This document shows, piece by piece, positions 25,246 through 34,133 of a DNA stretch of 64,000 nucleotides; position 1 is the first letter of the stretch; every line of letters begins with the position of its first letter. The translations under genes were made by a program, and so were the position numbers. This DNA comes from a bacterium (GTDB taxonomy: Bacteria; Planctomycetota; UBA1135; UBA2386). The notes under the pieces were generated by a model that had not been told where the DNA came from, searched no databases, and saw only the letters and a program-made list of their open reading frames with translations. Location of the stretch: positions 1 to 64,000 of the forward strand of contig JAUILN010000023.1 in NCBI GenBank assembly GCA_030432695.1, given 5' to 3'.

Positions 25246-26640
25246 ATGCGACAGGCGTTCCGCTTCGATCGACTCTGGACGGGCGAGCGATGGTTCGCGC
25301 CGGGTTACCTGACCTGCGGTGCCGACGGACTGGTCGAGGCGGTGTCCGGTGCTGTGCCCGCGGCGGGTACGCCGCTGCGCTCGCTCGGCGGGACCGCGAT
25401 CCCCGGCATGCCGAACCTGCACGGGCATGCCTTCCAGCGGGCGTTCGCCGGTCGGGCCGAGCGGCGTGGGGCTGCCGACGAGGATTCGTTCTGGTCGTGG
25501 CGCGAGCAGATGTACCGCTTCGCGCGTGCGCTCGAGCCCGATCAGTTCGAAGCGATCGGGGCGATGGCCGCGGTGGAGATGCTGGAGAGCGGCTTCACGT
25601 CACTGGCCGAGTTCCACTACCTGCACCATGCAGCGGACGGCCAGCGCTACGCAGATCCGCTGGAGATGGGGGGACGGGCGTTGGCGGTGGGGGATGCGGT
25701 CGGGATCCGCACCACGCTGTTGCCCGTGCTCTATCTGCGCGGTGGGTTCGGGGCGCCGCTGCGGGACGAACAGGCGCGCTTCGGGTGTCGCGACGTCGCC
25801 GAGTACATGGGGTTGGTCGAGCGGGCCGGCGACCTCGTGCGGGGCACGATGCACCGGGTCGGCATCGCGCCGCACAGCCTGCGGGCCGTCGATCCCGAAG
25901 GTTTGGAAGAAGCGGTCGGCGCGTGGTGCGGTCGCGGTCCCGTCCACGTGCACATCGCCGAACAGCAGCTCGAGGTCGACGACTGCGTGCGTCACCTCGG
26001 CGCCCGACCGGTGCAGTGGCTGCTCGATCACGCCGACGCCGGCCCGGCCTGGTGCCTGGTGCACGCCACCCACGTCGACGCCCGGGAACTCGCCCTGATG
26101 AAGGAACGCGACGTCGTGGTCGGCCTCTGCCCGACCACCGAGGCGAACCTCGGCGACGGGATCTTCCCCGACCCGGCCTACGGCCTGGACGACGCGGTCG
26201 GCGGCGCGGTCGGGATCGGCACCGACAGCCACGTCTCGATCGACGTCGCCGAGGAACTCCGGCTGTGGGAATACGGCCAGCGGCTGCGCGACCGGAAGCG
26301 CGCCCGGGTCGCGCTCCCGGGCGAGCCGGTCGGCCGGGACCTGTATCGCGCCGCCCTGCGTGGCGGGGCCCGGGCCTGCGGAGCCCCGGACTGGGGGCTA
26401 CGGGTCGGCGCACCGGCGGACTTCGTGCTGCTCGACACGACCCACGGCCGCCTCGCCGACCACGGCGAGGACACCCTCCTCGACGCGCTGGTGTTCTCCC
26501 GCGCCGGAGCGCCACCGGTCGATCAGGTCTGGGTCGCCGGGCGGCGCGTGGTCTGGGGCGGACAGCACGTCGACCGGGATGCGGTGCGGCGCCGCTACCT
26601 GGCTACGATGCGGCGTCTCGATGCGGCCGCAGCGCACTGA
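25246..26640 (+). CDS. hutF: Formimidoylglutamate deiminase
   Basis: Converts N-formimidoyl-L-glutamate to N-formyl-L-glutamate in histidine breakdown. The 464 residues fit the family. The amidohydrolase metal site is visible as PNLHGHAFQRA (His-x-His) near residue 70, HIAEQ near 240, HATHVD near 275 and the late Asp in GIGTDSHVSID near 330. The WREQMYRFARAL and ESGFTSLAEFHYLHH segments are typical of HutF rather than of guanine deaminase or atrazine-type relatives. HutG follows 6 bases later, which supports the assignment. The ATG at 25246 was preferred over an in-frame start at 25195 because the family begins at this point. hutH, hutU and hutI are not in the window. Confidence 0.93.
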   Translation: MRQAFRFDRLWTGERWFAPGYLTCGADGLVEAVSGAVPAAGTPLRSLGGTAIPGMPNLHGHAFQRAFAGRAERRGAADEDSFWSWREQMYRFARALEPDQFEAIGAMAAVEMLESGFTSLAEFHYLHHAADGQRYADPLEMGGRALAVGDAVGIRTTLLPVLYLRGGFGAPLRDEQARFGCRDVAEYMGLVERAGDLVRGTMHRVGIAPHSLRAVDPEGLEEAVGAWCGRGPVHVHIAEQQLEVDDCVRHLGARPVQWLLDHADAGPAWCLVHATHVDARELALMKERDVVVGLCPTTEANLGDGIFPDPAYGLDDAVGGAVGIGTDSHVSIDVAEELRLWEYGQRLRDRKRARVALPGEPVGRDLYRAALRGGARACGAPDWGLRVGAPADFVLLDTTHGRLADHGEDTLLDALVFSRAGAPPVDQVWVAGRRVVWGGQHVDRDAVRRRYLATMRRLDAAAAH

Positions 26641-26646
26641 AGCACG

Positions 26647-27474
26647 ATGACCAACCTGACAGAGGCCGACGTCTACCGGATCGAAGGGCCCGACGTCCCG
26701 CGGATCCCGCTGCTGGTCAGCGTGCCGCACGCCGGCACCCGGGTGCCGGAGCGAGTGGCCGGTCGCTTCGCCGACGACGCGGTCCGGACCCTGCCCGACA
26801 CCGACTGGTTCGTCGACCGGATCTACGACTTCGTGCCCGGAGAGCTGGGTGGCCGGTTGATCGTCGCCGAGCAGAGCCGCTTCGTGGTCGACCTGAACCG
26901 GCCGGCCGAAGGGGGCGCGCTGTATCCCGGTCGCGACGAGACCTCGGTGGTGCCGGTCGACACCTTCGGCGGTCGGCCGATCTACCGGGCCGGCGAGGCG
27001 CCGGATGGCGATGAGTGCGCAGCGCGCATCGAGACCTGCTGGCGGCCCTACCACGCACGCCTGCACGCCGAACTCGATGCGCTGCGCGAGCGCTTCGGCT
27101 ACGCGCTGCTGTGGGACGGGCACAGCATCGTCAGCCGGGCGCCGCGCTTCTTCGAGGGCGAGCTGCCGCTCCTGATGCTCGGAGATGCGGAGGGCGCCTC
27201 GGCCGACCCGGCGCTCAGCGACGCCGTGCTCGCGGCCTTCGAGGCCAGCGGCCTGTCGTTCGGCCATAACCGGCCGTTCAAGGGCGGCTACATCACGCGG
27301 TCCTGCGGTCGCCCTGCGGAGCGCATCCATGCGCTGCAGCTCGAGACCTCGCAGCGCGGCTACATGGACGAGGATGGGCGGGCCTGGGACGAGGCGAAGG
27401 CGGCGCGCTTCCGGGTCGCGGTGCGCGCCGGGTTGGAGGCGTTCGTGGCTGCGGCGGCGCGACTGTTCCGCTGA
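26647..27474 (+). CDS. hutG: N-formylglutamate deformylase
   Basis: Splits N-formylglutamate into formate and glutamate, the step after HutF. The 275 residues match the family. Zinc-hydrolase motifs are SVPHAGTRVPE near residue 27, FVVDLNRPAEGG near 80, and LLWDGHSIVSR near 155 with its conserved His, followed by PEERIHALQLE-type residues here seen as AERIHALQLETSQRGYM. It sits 6 bases after hutF on the same strand, so the two form an operon for the two-step route from formiminoglutamate to glutamate. It converges with the secretin-like gene at 27497, with a small hairpin between them. Confidence 0.93.
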   Translation: MTNLTEADVYRIEGPDVPRIPLLVSVPHAGTRVPERVAGRFADDAVRTLPDTDWFVDRIYDFVPGELGGRLIVAEQSRFVVDLNRPAEGGALYPGRDETSVVPVDTFGGRPIYRAGEAPDGDECAARIETCWRPYHARLHAELDALRERFGYALLWDGHSIVSRAPRFFEGELPLLMLGDAEGASADPALSDAVLAAFEASGLSFGHNRPFKGGYITRSCGRPAERIHALQLETSQRGYMDEDGRAWDEAKAARFRVAVRAGLEAFVAAAARLFR

Positions 27475-27476
27475 TC

Positions 27477-27498
27477 GATCCGGCGGTGCGCCGGGATC
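27477..27498. terminator. Possible two-way hairpin terminator
   Basis: GATCCGGCG (27477-27485) pairs with CGCCGGGATC (27489-27498), with one bulged G, around a GTG loop. It starts 2 bases after the hutG stop and overlaps the stop of the convergent gene. There is no T-run, so intrinsic termination would be weak. Confidence 0.4.
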
Positions 27499-28486
27499 AG
27501 CGATCCTCGGCGACCTCGACCAGCGATGGCATCAACACGACCACCGGATGCGTGCCACGGAACTCCGGTGCCGGGAACAGGATCGCGTGGCGGTGCTTGG
27601 CGACGGCCGTGGCGTCGACGGCGATGCGGTGCACGGTCGGCTTCTGGATCGTCACTGGTGCGGTGCCCTCGATCAGTGTGACCTCCACGACCGGGAACGG
27701 GCGTTCGACCTCGGACAGTGCGAAGGTGCACTGCAGTCCGATCCGGTCCTTGCCGAGCCGGGCGAGCAGGCCGCAGAGTTCGAGGCCGTCCTTCACCACG
27801 TCGATCATCGGGTTGGCGATCCTGGTGAGGTCCTCGCCCTCGCCGACGGTCTCCAGCGCGTAGTCGCTGAGGTAGGAGAAGCTCTCCGCGGTCTCGATCG
27901 AGAATTCGCTCAGCCCGGCGACCGTCACCCGGGGCGCCATCAGGATGTCGGTCCCGGCCTCCATCAGCCGGGTCGTCAGTCGGGCGAGTTCGGCTTCCCC
28001 GAGGGCACGCGGACCGTCGTCGAGCGCCAAGGTCGCGTAGACCTCCGGCGAGACCCGCCAGATCCGAGCTTCCAGCGACAGCAGCGTGGTCGGCGACTGG
28101 CGCTGCAGTTCGAGGAAGTCGGTGACCCACTGCTGCTGCGTGGCGGTTCCCATGCAGGCGAGGTGCGTAGAGCCGACTCCCTGCACGGTCTCCTCGTCGC
28201 AGAGCGGCGGGTCGATGAAGGTCGCGCAGGCCGAGGCGATGCGTGCGATGCGCTCGCGGCGGGACGCGAGCAGGGTGTCGCGGTCGACCGGCTCGGCGTC
28301 TTCCGCAGGAGTGGCCGACTCCATCGCGGCGAGCAGGTCCCGTAGATCGAACAGCCGCATCTGACGGCCGCCGATGTCGACGGGGCGGCGGGCGAGTTCG
28401 ACGGTCTCCTGGGCGGGTGACGCGCCGGCGGTCCACAGCAGCGCCGCGGCGAGGGAAACGGACGACAGGGTTCGTGGCATGTTCAT
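27497..28486 (-). CDS. Secreted protein with secretin-like features
   Basis: A 329-residue protein with a signal peptide (about 1-25, TLSSVSLAAALLWTAGASPAQ). The middle recalls the N-domains and early barrel strands of secretins: LLSLEARIWRVSPEV (like the LLEAKIVEV strand), then DILMAPRVTVAGLSEFSIET followed by SFSYLSDYALE, and a late PVTIQKPTVHRIAVDATA. It is far too short to form a full secretin pore and lacks the C-terminal lip. It may be a relic or a sensing domain. Its ATG overlaps the anti-sigma stop (ATGA), so sigma, anti-sigma and this protein are coupled and probably form one envelope-response unit. The secretin link is by pattern only. Confidence 0.65.
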   Translation of the reverse strand: MNMPRTLSSVSLAAALLWTAGASPAQETVELARRPVDIGGRQMRLFDLRDLLAAMESATPAEDAEPVDRDTLLASRRERIARIASACATFIDPPLCDEETVQGVGSTHLACMGTATQQQWVTDFLELQRQSPTTLLSLEARIWRVSPEVYATLALDDGPRALGEAELARLTTRLMEAGTDILMAPRVTVAGLSEFSIETAESFSYLSDYALETVGEGEDLTRIANPMIDVVKDGLELCGLLARLGKDRIGLQCTFALSEVERPFPVVEVTLIEGTAPVTIQKPTVHRIAVDATAVAKHRHAILFPAPEFRGTHPVVVLMPSLVEVAEDR

Positions 28487-29100
28487 CGGGTCGACTCCGG
28501 AAGGGTGATCTGGTGCTCGAGGCCTCCGACGCGGACCGTCCACGCGCGGACCTGGACCGCCGCCTCGTTGCCGGAGGGAGCGGGAGGTGCGGCGGGATCG
28601 ACCGGTCGGGCGACCGGATCGGTGGGGAGCGATTCGCGGCGAGGGGCCCGACCCGCGCCGAGCGAGCTGCTGCGCACCTCGGACGGGGTGGGTGCAACGG
28701 TGCTGACCTGGACGTTCCAGTGCACGCAGCGGACGCTGTCGAGCGAGGCGGGTGCACGCAGCGCGAGCCCTACGATCCCAGCGAGCACCAGGCCGGCTGC
28801 GGCGGCACCGCCGAGGATCCAGGCCACGTGCGTGGAGGGGTTCGCGGCCGGTTCCCGCGGTACGGGAGCCGCACGTGGCGGCAGCGCGTCCAAGAGCCCG
28901 ATCACCCGCTCGGCCTCCGCGGGTTCGACCTCGCCCAGGAGGCCGAGCACCAGCGGGTCGTCGAGAGGGTCCGCCGCCCGGTCGAGATGGGCGTGGACCA
29001 ACTCCCACAGCCGTTCGGTGCTCGCCGAGCGATCGCCCTGGTCGTTCCGCCACGGGTCGGGCTTCCGCCTTGGGTCGTCCTTCGCGTGGTCGTTCTTCAT
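28483..29100 (-). CDS. Membrane anti-sigma factor-like protein
   Basis: A 205-residue single-pass protein. The cytoplasmic part (about 1-92) is charged and helical and includes LWELVHAHLDRAADPLDDPL and EVEPAEAERVIGLLDAL, similar in arrangement to small anti-sigma domains, but no zinc His-x3-Cys-x2-Cys motif is seen. One transmembrane helix follows (about 93-112, AWILGGAAAAGLVLAGIVGL), then a Pro/Ala-rich outer part with a short conserved end (VRVGGLEHQITLPE). Position is the main evidence: it lies between an ECF sigma gene and a secreted protein, with ATGA overlaps at both ends. It probably holds the sigma factor at the membrane until a signal arrives. Confidence 0.7.
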   Translation of the reverse strand: MKNDHAKDDPRRKPDPWRNDQGDRSASTERLWELVHAHLDRAADPLDDPLVLGLLGEVEPAEAERVIGLLDALPPRAAPVPREPAANPSTHVAWILGGAAAAGLVLAGIVGLALRAPASLDSVRCVHWNVQVSTVAPTPSEVRSSSLGAGRAPRRESLPTDPVARPVDPAAPPAPSGNEAAVQVRAWTVRVGGLEHQITLPESTR

Positions 29101-29669
29101 GGCTCGACCTCCTCGGTCCTGCGGCGCGCGTCGGCGGGAGTGCCAGGTCCGCTCCTCGGCTCGGCCAGCGCTGCGGCGAGCCGGCGCCGCGCCCGGTGCA
29201 GATGCGACTTGACGGTGTTTTCCGGCATGCCGAGCAGCTCGGCGATCCGACGGATCGGCTGGCCCTGGCGGTGGAAGCGGTCGAGGATGTCGCGCTCGGG
29301 TCCGGGCAGGGCGGTGGTCAGGAGCGTCGCAAGGTCGAGGCGGTCGTCGACCTCGGTCGGGCCGGCACGCCGCGAGTCGATCGGATCGTGCTCGTCGAAC
29401 GACTCCGGCTGGCGGGCCTCACGCCGGCGCAGGTCGATCCAGGCGCGCAGTGCAGTGGACCGCAGCCAGGGGCGGAGCGGTCGGTCCGGCGAGTAGCCGT
29501 CGCGGGAGCGCCAGGCCCGCGCGAAGGTCTCCTGGATCGCGTCGTCGAGCGCCGCGCCGCGGGCGCCTGCGCGCTGCAGGACGGCCCGGAGCCACGACTC
29601 CTCGCGAGGCAGGCGCCCGCCGAGCGGGTGGGACTCGGTGGTCTCGGGTCTGTCCGGAGGGGCCTGCAC
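29097..29669 (-). CDS. ECF-family RNA polymerase sigma factor
   Basis: A 190-residue sigma-70 family protein of the extracytoplasmic-function type. Region 2 is seen at about 38-80 (ALDDAIQETFARAWRSRDG, then RPWLRSTALRAWIDLRRRE). Region 4 is at about 125-170, with the helix-turn-helix RRIAELLGMPENTVKSHLHR. Regions 1 and 3 are absent, as usual. It is the first gene of the sigma/anti-sigma/secretin-like set, and its stop overlaps the next ATG by ATGA. The GTG start at 29669 gives a normal length; another start slightly downstream is possible. The target promoters are unknown. Confidence 0.92.
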   Translation of the reverse strand: MQAPPDRPETTESHPLGGRLPREESWLRAVLQRAGARGAALDDAIQETFARAWRSRDGYSPDRPLRPWLRSTALRAWIDLRRREARQPESFDEHDPIDSRRAGPTEVDDRLDLATLLTTALPGPERDILDRFHRQGQPIRRIAELLGMPENTVKSHLHRARRRLAAALAEPRSGPGTPADARRRTEEVEP

Positions 29670-29703
29670 GTGCCCCTCGATACCCGCTCCGGCCGGCCTG
29701 GGT

Positions 29704-29727
29704 TGCAGGACGGCAGAGATTCCTGCA
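29704..29727. promoter_or_regulatory. Inverted repeat upstream of the sigma operon
   Basis: TGCAGGA (29704-29710) and TCCTGCA (29721-29727) are perfect inverted copies 10 bases apart, in the 67-base gap after the CoA-transferase stop and before the sigma start. It could be a terminator hairpin for the former or an operator for the latter. On the minus strand it includes GGAATC, loosely like an ECF -35 element. Confidence 0.4.
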
Positions 29728-29736
29728 CCCCTCCGA

Positions 29737-31041
29737 TCAGCCCGGCAGCGTCACCCGAAAGTGCCGCAGGTCGGCGAGCTGGTCGCGGAGTTCGGCGCGG
29801 AAGTCCGGGTGCGCGATGCTGATCAAGGCCTCACCGCGTTGGCGGAGGCCGGCACCGTGCATGTTCACCGCGCCGTACTCGGTGACGATCCACTGCGCGT
29901 GGCCGCGGGTGGTCACCACTCCGGCACCGGGTTTCAGGGTCGGGACGATCCGCGACATCGTGCCGCGCGCGGCGGTGGAGGGCAGCGCGATGATCGCCTT
30001 GCCGCCGTCGCTGAACGACGCACCCTGCACGAAGTCCATCTGCCCACCGATGCCGGAGTAGATCCGGCTGCCGATCGAGTCGGCGCAGACCTGGCCGGTG
30101 AGGTCGATCTCCAGCGCGGAGTTCACCGCGGTGACGTTGTCGATCTTGGAGATCAACCGCACGTCGTTGGTGCGGTCGCAGGGGTGGAACTCGACCCGGG
30201 GGTTGTCGTCGACGAAGTCGAAGGTGCGGTCGGTGCCGGCGACGAAGCTGGTCACGATGCGGCCGGGGTGGACGTTCTTGTGGCGGTTGGTGATCGCGCC
30301 GGACTCCCAGAGTTCGACCACGCCATCGGAGAACATCTCGGTGTGGATGCCGAGGTCGAGCTTGTCCTTGAGGCGGATCAGCACCGCGTTGGGGATCGCG
30401 CCGATGCCGGCCTGCACGCAGGCGCCGTCGTCGATCAGCCCGGCGATGATGTCGCCCATCGCCGCCTCGACCGCGGTCTCGCCACGCGGCGGGGTCTGCG
30501 GCAGTTGCCGGTCGGTCACCGTGAAGGCGTGGATCTTGTCGAACGGGATCGCCGCGTGGCCGTGGGTCCGCGGCATGCGCTCGTTGATCTCGGCGATCAC
30601 GATGCGGGCGGCGTCGGTCGCGGCGAGTGCGCAGTCCACCGAGGTGCCGAGCGTGCACCAGCCGTGCTTGTCGGGCGGCGAGACCTGGACGATCGCCACG
30701 TCGAGATCCACCGTGCGGCTCTTGAACAGCCGCGGGATGTCGGACAGGAAGATCGGCACGAAGTCGCCGTAGCCGTCGGCGACCGCCTGGCGCTGCTGCG
30801 CGCCGCAGAACAGTGCGACGGTGAACAGCCGTTCGGCGACGCTCGGGTCGAGCAGACAGTCGGCACCCTCGAGGTGCAGGCTGTACAGGTTCACACCTTC
30901 CAGGTCGGTGCGGGCCGCGAGGGCCTGCAGCAGCGGGATCGGCGTGGCAGAGGTGCCGTGGACGAAGACCCGGTGGCCGCTCGCCACGTGGGCGACGACG
31001 TCCTCGGGGGCAGATGCGCGGTTGCGCCAGTCGGGGGTCAT
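29737..31041 (-). CDS. Acetyl-CoA hydrolase/transferase family protein (4-hydroxybutyrate CoA-transferase-like)
   Basis: A 434-residue class I CoA-transferase. N-terminal residues about 15-190 form the first Rossmann-like half (VVAHVASGHRVFVHGTSATP, DVAIVQVSPPDKHGWCTLG). The C-terminal half has the catalytic Glu in IHTEMFSDGVVEL near residue 232, NSALEIDLTGQVCADSIG, YSGIGGQMDFVQGASFS and the closing RGEALISIAHPDFR. These are the signatures of the acetyl-CoA hydrolase/4-hydroxybutyrate CoA-transferase branch. It moves CoA between acyl groups, but the acceptor cannot be set by sequence alone, since family members use acetate, succinate, propionate or 4-hydroxybutyrate. The gene stands alone, with 190 bases upstream to the FUN14 gene's stop. 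Confidence 0.88.
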   Translation of the reverse strand: MTPDWRNRASAPEDVVAHVASGHRVFVHGTSATPIPLLQALAARTDLEGVNLYSLHLEGADCLLDPSVAERLFTVALFCGAQQRQAVADGYGDFVPIFLSDIPRLFKSRTVDLDVAIVQVSPPDKHGWCTLGTSVDCALAATDAARIVIAEINERMPRTHGHAAIPFDKIHAFTVTDRQLPQTPPRGETAVEAAMGDIIAGLIDDGACVQAGIGAIPNAVLIRLKDKLDLGIHTEMFSDGVVELWESGAITNRHKNVHPGRIVTSFVAGTDRTFDFVDDNPRVEFHPCDRTNDVRLISKIDNVTAVNSALEIDLTGQVCADSIGSRIYSGIGGQMDFVQGASFSDGGKAIIALPSTAARGTMSRIVPTLKPGAGVVTTRGHAQWIVTEYGAVNMHGAGLRQRGEALISIAHPDFRAELRDQLADLRHFRVTLPG

Positions 31042-31231
31042 GCTTGCGGATCCGGGCCGGAGTGTCGGAGCCGAAGGTGGCTCCGCGGACGACGTCCGGG
31101 CGAGGGTCGATCGGGCTGGCTCGACTCCAGGAGCCTTCCTGGGCGGCCAATCCGGCAACGCGATCCTCGTCCCAGACTTGCATCGTCCGTCGAGGCGGTC
31201 GCGATCAAGACCTGCCGCGCCGATCCGCGGA

Positions 31232-31837
31232 TCAGTTGCGCTTGAAACCGGTGAACAGGCCGAGGCTCGCCAGCCCCGCCTGCGGCAGGCCGCCGGCGAT
31301 GAACGAGCGGAACGACTCGAGCTGGCCGCCGAGCTGCGCGATGAAGCCGTCCCAGGCGTCGGCCATGATCTCCCACTCGACGGTCACCCAACCGAGCGCG
31401 GTGAGGCCGAACAGCAGGATGAGCTGCAGGCCGACGAAGATCAGCGCCAGCTTGAGGAACTGGCGGAACGCGTAGCCGATCGCGAAGCCGACGAAGAAGC
31501 TGAAGCCGAGCTTCAGGAACACCGGCGACAGGTCGCCGGACTCGGCGGCGCCGGCGACGATCGGGTTGCCGTTCTCGTCGAGCTGCTGCTGGCCGTCGCC
31601 GAAGCCGCCCTGGGTGAACTGGCTGCCGGCGGCGCCGCCCGGGACGCCCTGGATCCCGGCGCTGCCCTGCGAGGTGGACAGGTCGCCGCCCGAGCCGAAC
31701 GGCAGCAGCGCGAGTCCGACCGCCACCAGCACGCCCGCGGTGATCAGCAGGATCTTCTTCCAGCGCGGCATCGGTGCGCTGTCGGGACGCGGGGCATCGG
31801 CGTCCTTGGGGAACTGGTTCGCGGAGGAGTCGGCCAT
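31232..31837 (-). CDS. FUN14-domain membrane protein
   Basis: A 201-residue membrane protein. One helix lies near residues 28-46 (ILLITAGVLVAVGLALLPF). A Gly/Gln/Ser-rich linker (about 48-100) follows, then the FUN14 domain (about 103-200), with LSPVFLKLGFSFFVGFAIGY, RQFLKLALIFVGLQLILLFG and the closing LPQAGLASLGLFTGFKRN typical of the family. FUN14 is known from mitophagy receptors in eukaryotes; in bacteria its role is unknown. It lies 63 bases downstream of trkH on the same strand and may be cotranscribed. The Gly/Gln linker with an extra N-terminal helix is unlike minimal FUN14 proteins. Confidence 0.8.
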   Translation of the reverse strand: MADSSANQFPKDADAPRPDSAPMPRWKKILLITAGVLVAVGLALLPFGSGGDLSTSQGSAGIQGVPGGAAGSQFTQGGFGDGQQQLDENGNPIVAGAAESGDLSPVFLKLGFSFFVGFAIGYAFRQFLKLALIFVGLQLILLFGLTALGWVTVEWEIMADAWDGFIAQLGGQLESFRSFIAGGLPQAGLASLGLFTGFKRN

Positions 31838-31900
31838 CGAGGTTCGGAGAGGGGGGACCTTGGTGCGGATGCCTGGGGACGCGGCCGGCGCGCGCCGCGA

Positions 31901-33469
31901 TCACTTGCGCCAGAACGACGGGAACAGCAGGACCAGCGGTGCGAGGATCTCCAGACGCCCGAGGATCATCTGGAAGGCGAGGTAGATCTTGGCATAGCCC
32001 TGCAGGTCGCCGTAGCCCCCGTAGGGTCCCAGATCGATCCTGCCCTGGTTGGCGAGTTCGAACCCACCGTCGATCGGCAGGACCTGGGTGATCGCCGGGC
32101 CGGTGCAGCCGAGCATGCTGACGCTGCCGGTGAACGCCGACACCGGGTCGAGGCGGGGGTCGAGGTCGAGGATCAGCGTGCCGAGCGCCGCCGCCGCGAT
32201 CCACAGGAGCAGCAGCGTGAGGATTCCCGACACCGTGGAGTCAGGGATCACCTCGTCGCCGATGCGCAGGGTCTGGACGGCGCGCGGACGGATGAACTTG
32301 CGCAGCGTGTGACCGACCAGGTGCGTGCACACCAGCACCCGGAACACCTTCAGACCACCGGCCGTGGAACCGGTCGACCCGCCGATCAGCATGCACAGGA
32401 TCAGCACGTACAGCGCGGGCTTGGGCCAGTTCTGGAAGTTGCAGGTCCCGTAGCCGGTGGAGGTCATCATGCTGACCACCTGGAAGGTCGCGTCGCGCAG
32501 GCACTGCAGCGGATTGCCGTAGTCGCGGCTGTTGCCCATCGCGGGGTCCTGCATCTCGGCACCCCAGATCCACAGCGCGCCGGTGACCAGGAACACGAAC
32601 GCCAGAGTGACCGCGGTGTAGGCCCGGAACTCCGGGTTGTCGCCGAGGCGCCGGATGTCGAAGCGGTTGCGGGCCACGCTGATCATCGCGACGAAGTTCA
32701 CTCCGGCGAGGAACATGAACGCCACGCCGACCAGCTCGGTGGCCAGCGACTGGTAGGCGCCCATCGACAGGTTGCGGGTCGAGAAGCCCCCGGTCGCCAT
32801 GGTGGTCATCGCGTGGCAGGCGGCGTCGAACACGCCGAGGCCCGACAGCCAGTAGCCGAGCATCGCCGCGGCGGTCAGCCCGGTGTAGAGGCGGATCAGG
32901 TGGCGGGACTGCTCCTGCATCCGGGGCCGCTCGTCGTGGCGGCTGACACCGACCGCCTCCGAGTCGAGCAGACTCTTGCCGGTCACGCCGACGGCCCGGA
33001 ACAGCACCGTGAACACCAGGATCACGCCGGCGCCGCCGAACCACTGCAGCATGCTTCGCCACAAGAGCAGCGAGCGCGGCAGGTCCTCGATCGCCGGGTT
33101 GCCGCCGGTGCCGAGCACGGTTGCGCCGGTGGTGGTCAGGCCGGAGATGCTCTCGAACCAGGCGTCGGCGATGCCCGGGATCGCACCGCTGACGCACAGC
33201 GGGATCGCACCGAACGCGCCGGCGAACAGCCAGGCGACGCCGACCACCACCAGGGCCTCGCGACGGAAGAACTCGGTGCGCGATCCCCGACCTGCGAACC
33301 ATAGGCCACCGCCGACCAGCAGCGAGCTGAGCACCGCCGCGCCGAAGCCGAGGCCGTCGCGGTGGTTGCCGGGCTCCTCGATCAGGGCGAACACCAGCGG
33401 CACCAGCGTCCAGGCCGACAGCGACAGGACGAAGTAGGACAGCAGGCGGGCGATCTGGGCGTAGTTCAT
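31901..33469 (-). CDS. trkH: TrkH-family potassium transporter subunit
   Basis: A 522-residue polytopic inner-membrane protein for K+ uptake. The four pore loops are recognisable: GLTTTGATVLG near residue 110, MTTMATGGFST near 222, MMTSTGYGTC near 325 and MLGCTGPAIT near 443, each with the selectivity Gly or its usual substitute. About ten hydrophobic helices fit the family length. TrkH works with a cytoplasmic TrkA that binds NAD(H) and nucleotides; no trkA lies in the window, so the partner must be elsewhere. The start ATG at 33469 has TAGGCC six bases upstream, a weak match to the leaderless promoter pattern seen at other genes here. Confidence 0.92.
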   Translation of the reverse strand: MNYAQIARLLSYFVLSLSAWTLVPLVFALIEEPGNHRDGLGFGAAVLSSLLVGGGLWFAGRGSRTEFFRREALVVVGVAWLFAGAFGAIPLCVSGAIPGIADAWFESISGLTTTGATVLGTGGNPAIEDLPRSLLLWRSMLQWFGGAGVILVFTVLFRAVGVTGKSLLDSEAVGVSRHDERPRMQEQSRHLIRLYTGLTAAAMLGYWLSGLGVFDAACHAMTTMATGGFSTRNLSMGAYQSLATELVGVAFMFLAGVNFVAMISVARNRFDIRRLGDNPEFRAYTAVTLAFVFLVTGALWIWGAEMQDPAMGNSRDYGNPLQCLRDATFQVVSMMTSTGYGTCNFQNWPKPALYVLILCMLIGGSTGSTAGGLKVFRVLVCTHLVGHTLRKFIRPRAVQTLRIGDEVIPDSTVSGILTLLLLWIAAAALGTLILDLDPRLDPVSAFTGSVSMLGCTGPAITQVLPIDGGFELANQGRIDLGPYGGYGDLQGYAKIYLAFQMILGRLEILAPLVLLFPSFWRK

Positions 33470-33567
33470 CCCGTGGGCCTACGGCGGAGGGGGACCGCGG
33501 CGCGGAGGGATTGCACCCGCGAAGGCGTCGGTTTGCACGTCCCCGGGCGGCGAACCGCGCGGGACTT

Positions 33568-34089
33568 TCATGTCTCGGCGGCCAGGGCCTCGGCCACCGC
33601 GCGCCAGGCGTCGAGCTTCTGGGCCAGCGAGCGCGCGGCGTGCGCCGGGCTGGTGGAGGGTAGCCGGACGACGCGACGTCCGGCGAGCACGTCCGGGTGC
33701 GGGCGCGCGACGTGGCGGCGGAACAGGTCGTGGGCGGTGCCGCCGTTGAGGAACACCGCGCGGAGGGTCGGCTCGCGGCCGAGCAGTCCGCCGAGGTCGT
33801 TGACCTCCACGTCGCGGATCGCCGCGTCGAGACTGCCCTCGCGGCGGCAGCGACCGATGACGTCCCACAGCGCGATGCCCCGCCGCCGCAGGATCGCGGT
33901 CCGCTCGACATAGTCGAGGTCGGGTCCGGCGCCGACCAGTGCCCCGAGGATCGGCCAGAACGCGTTGCGCGGGTGGCCGTAGTACTGCTGCGCCTCCAGC
34001 GACGCGACCGACGGCATCGAGCCGAGGATCAGCACGCGGGGTGCTGGGCCGAGGATGGGAGGCAGGCCTTGGAGGAGGTCGTCCGACAC
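33568..34089 (-). CDS. Uracil-DNA-glycosylase-superfamily DNA-deoxyinosine glycosylase-like protein
   Basis: A 173-residue protein of the small UDG-like group, probably removing deaminated bases from DNA. It shows GLPPILGPAPRVLILGSMPS (residues about 8-27), QQYYGHPRNAFWPIL (about 33-47) with the conserved Asn-Ala-Phe-Trp, IALWDVIGRC near 72 and the late LPSTSPAHA (about 143-151), in the order seen in hypoxanthine-DNA glycosylases. The start is uncertain: I chose GTG 34089, where similarity to the family begins, but no ribosome binding site is seen. The open frame continues upstream through a 33-bp palindrome (34134), which is unlikely to be coding. It is divergent from the lipoprotein gene at 34244. 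Confidence 0.8.
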   Translation of the reverse strand: MSDDLLQGLPPILGPAPRVLILGSMPSVASLEAQQYYGHPRNAFWPILGALVGAGPDLDYVERTAILRRRGIALWDVIGRCRREGSLDAAIRDVEVNDLGGLLGREPTLRAVFLNGGTAHDLFRRHVARPHPDVLAGRRVVRLPSTSPAHAARSLAQKLDAWRAVAEALAAET

Positions 34090-34133
34090 CGCGGGCAGAG
34101 GATCGCAGAGTCGCCGCGGTGTCCGGTGCGAAA

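Noticed and set aside
27476..27500. Strong intrinsic terminator after hutG
   Set aside because: The hairpin is real but short and lacks a T-run on either strand, so I kept it only as a possible terminator.
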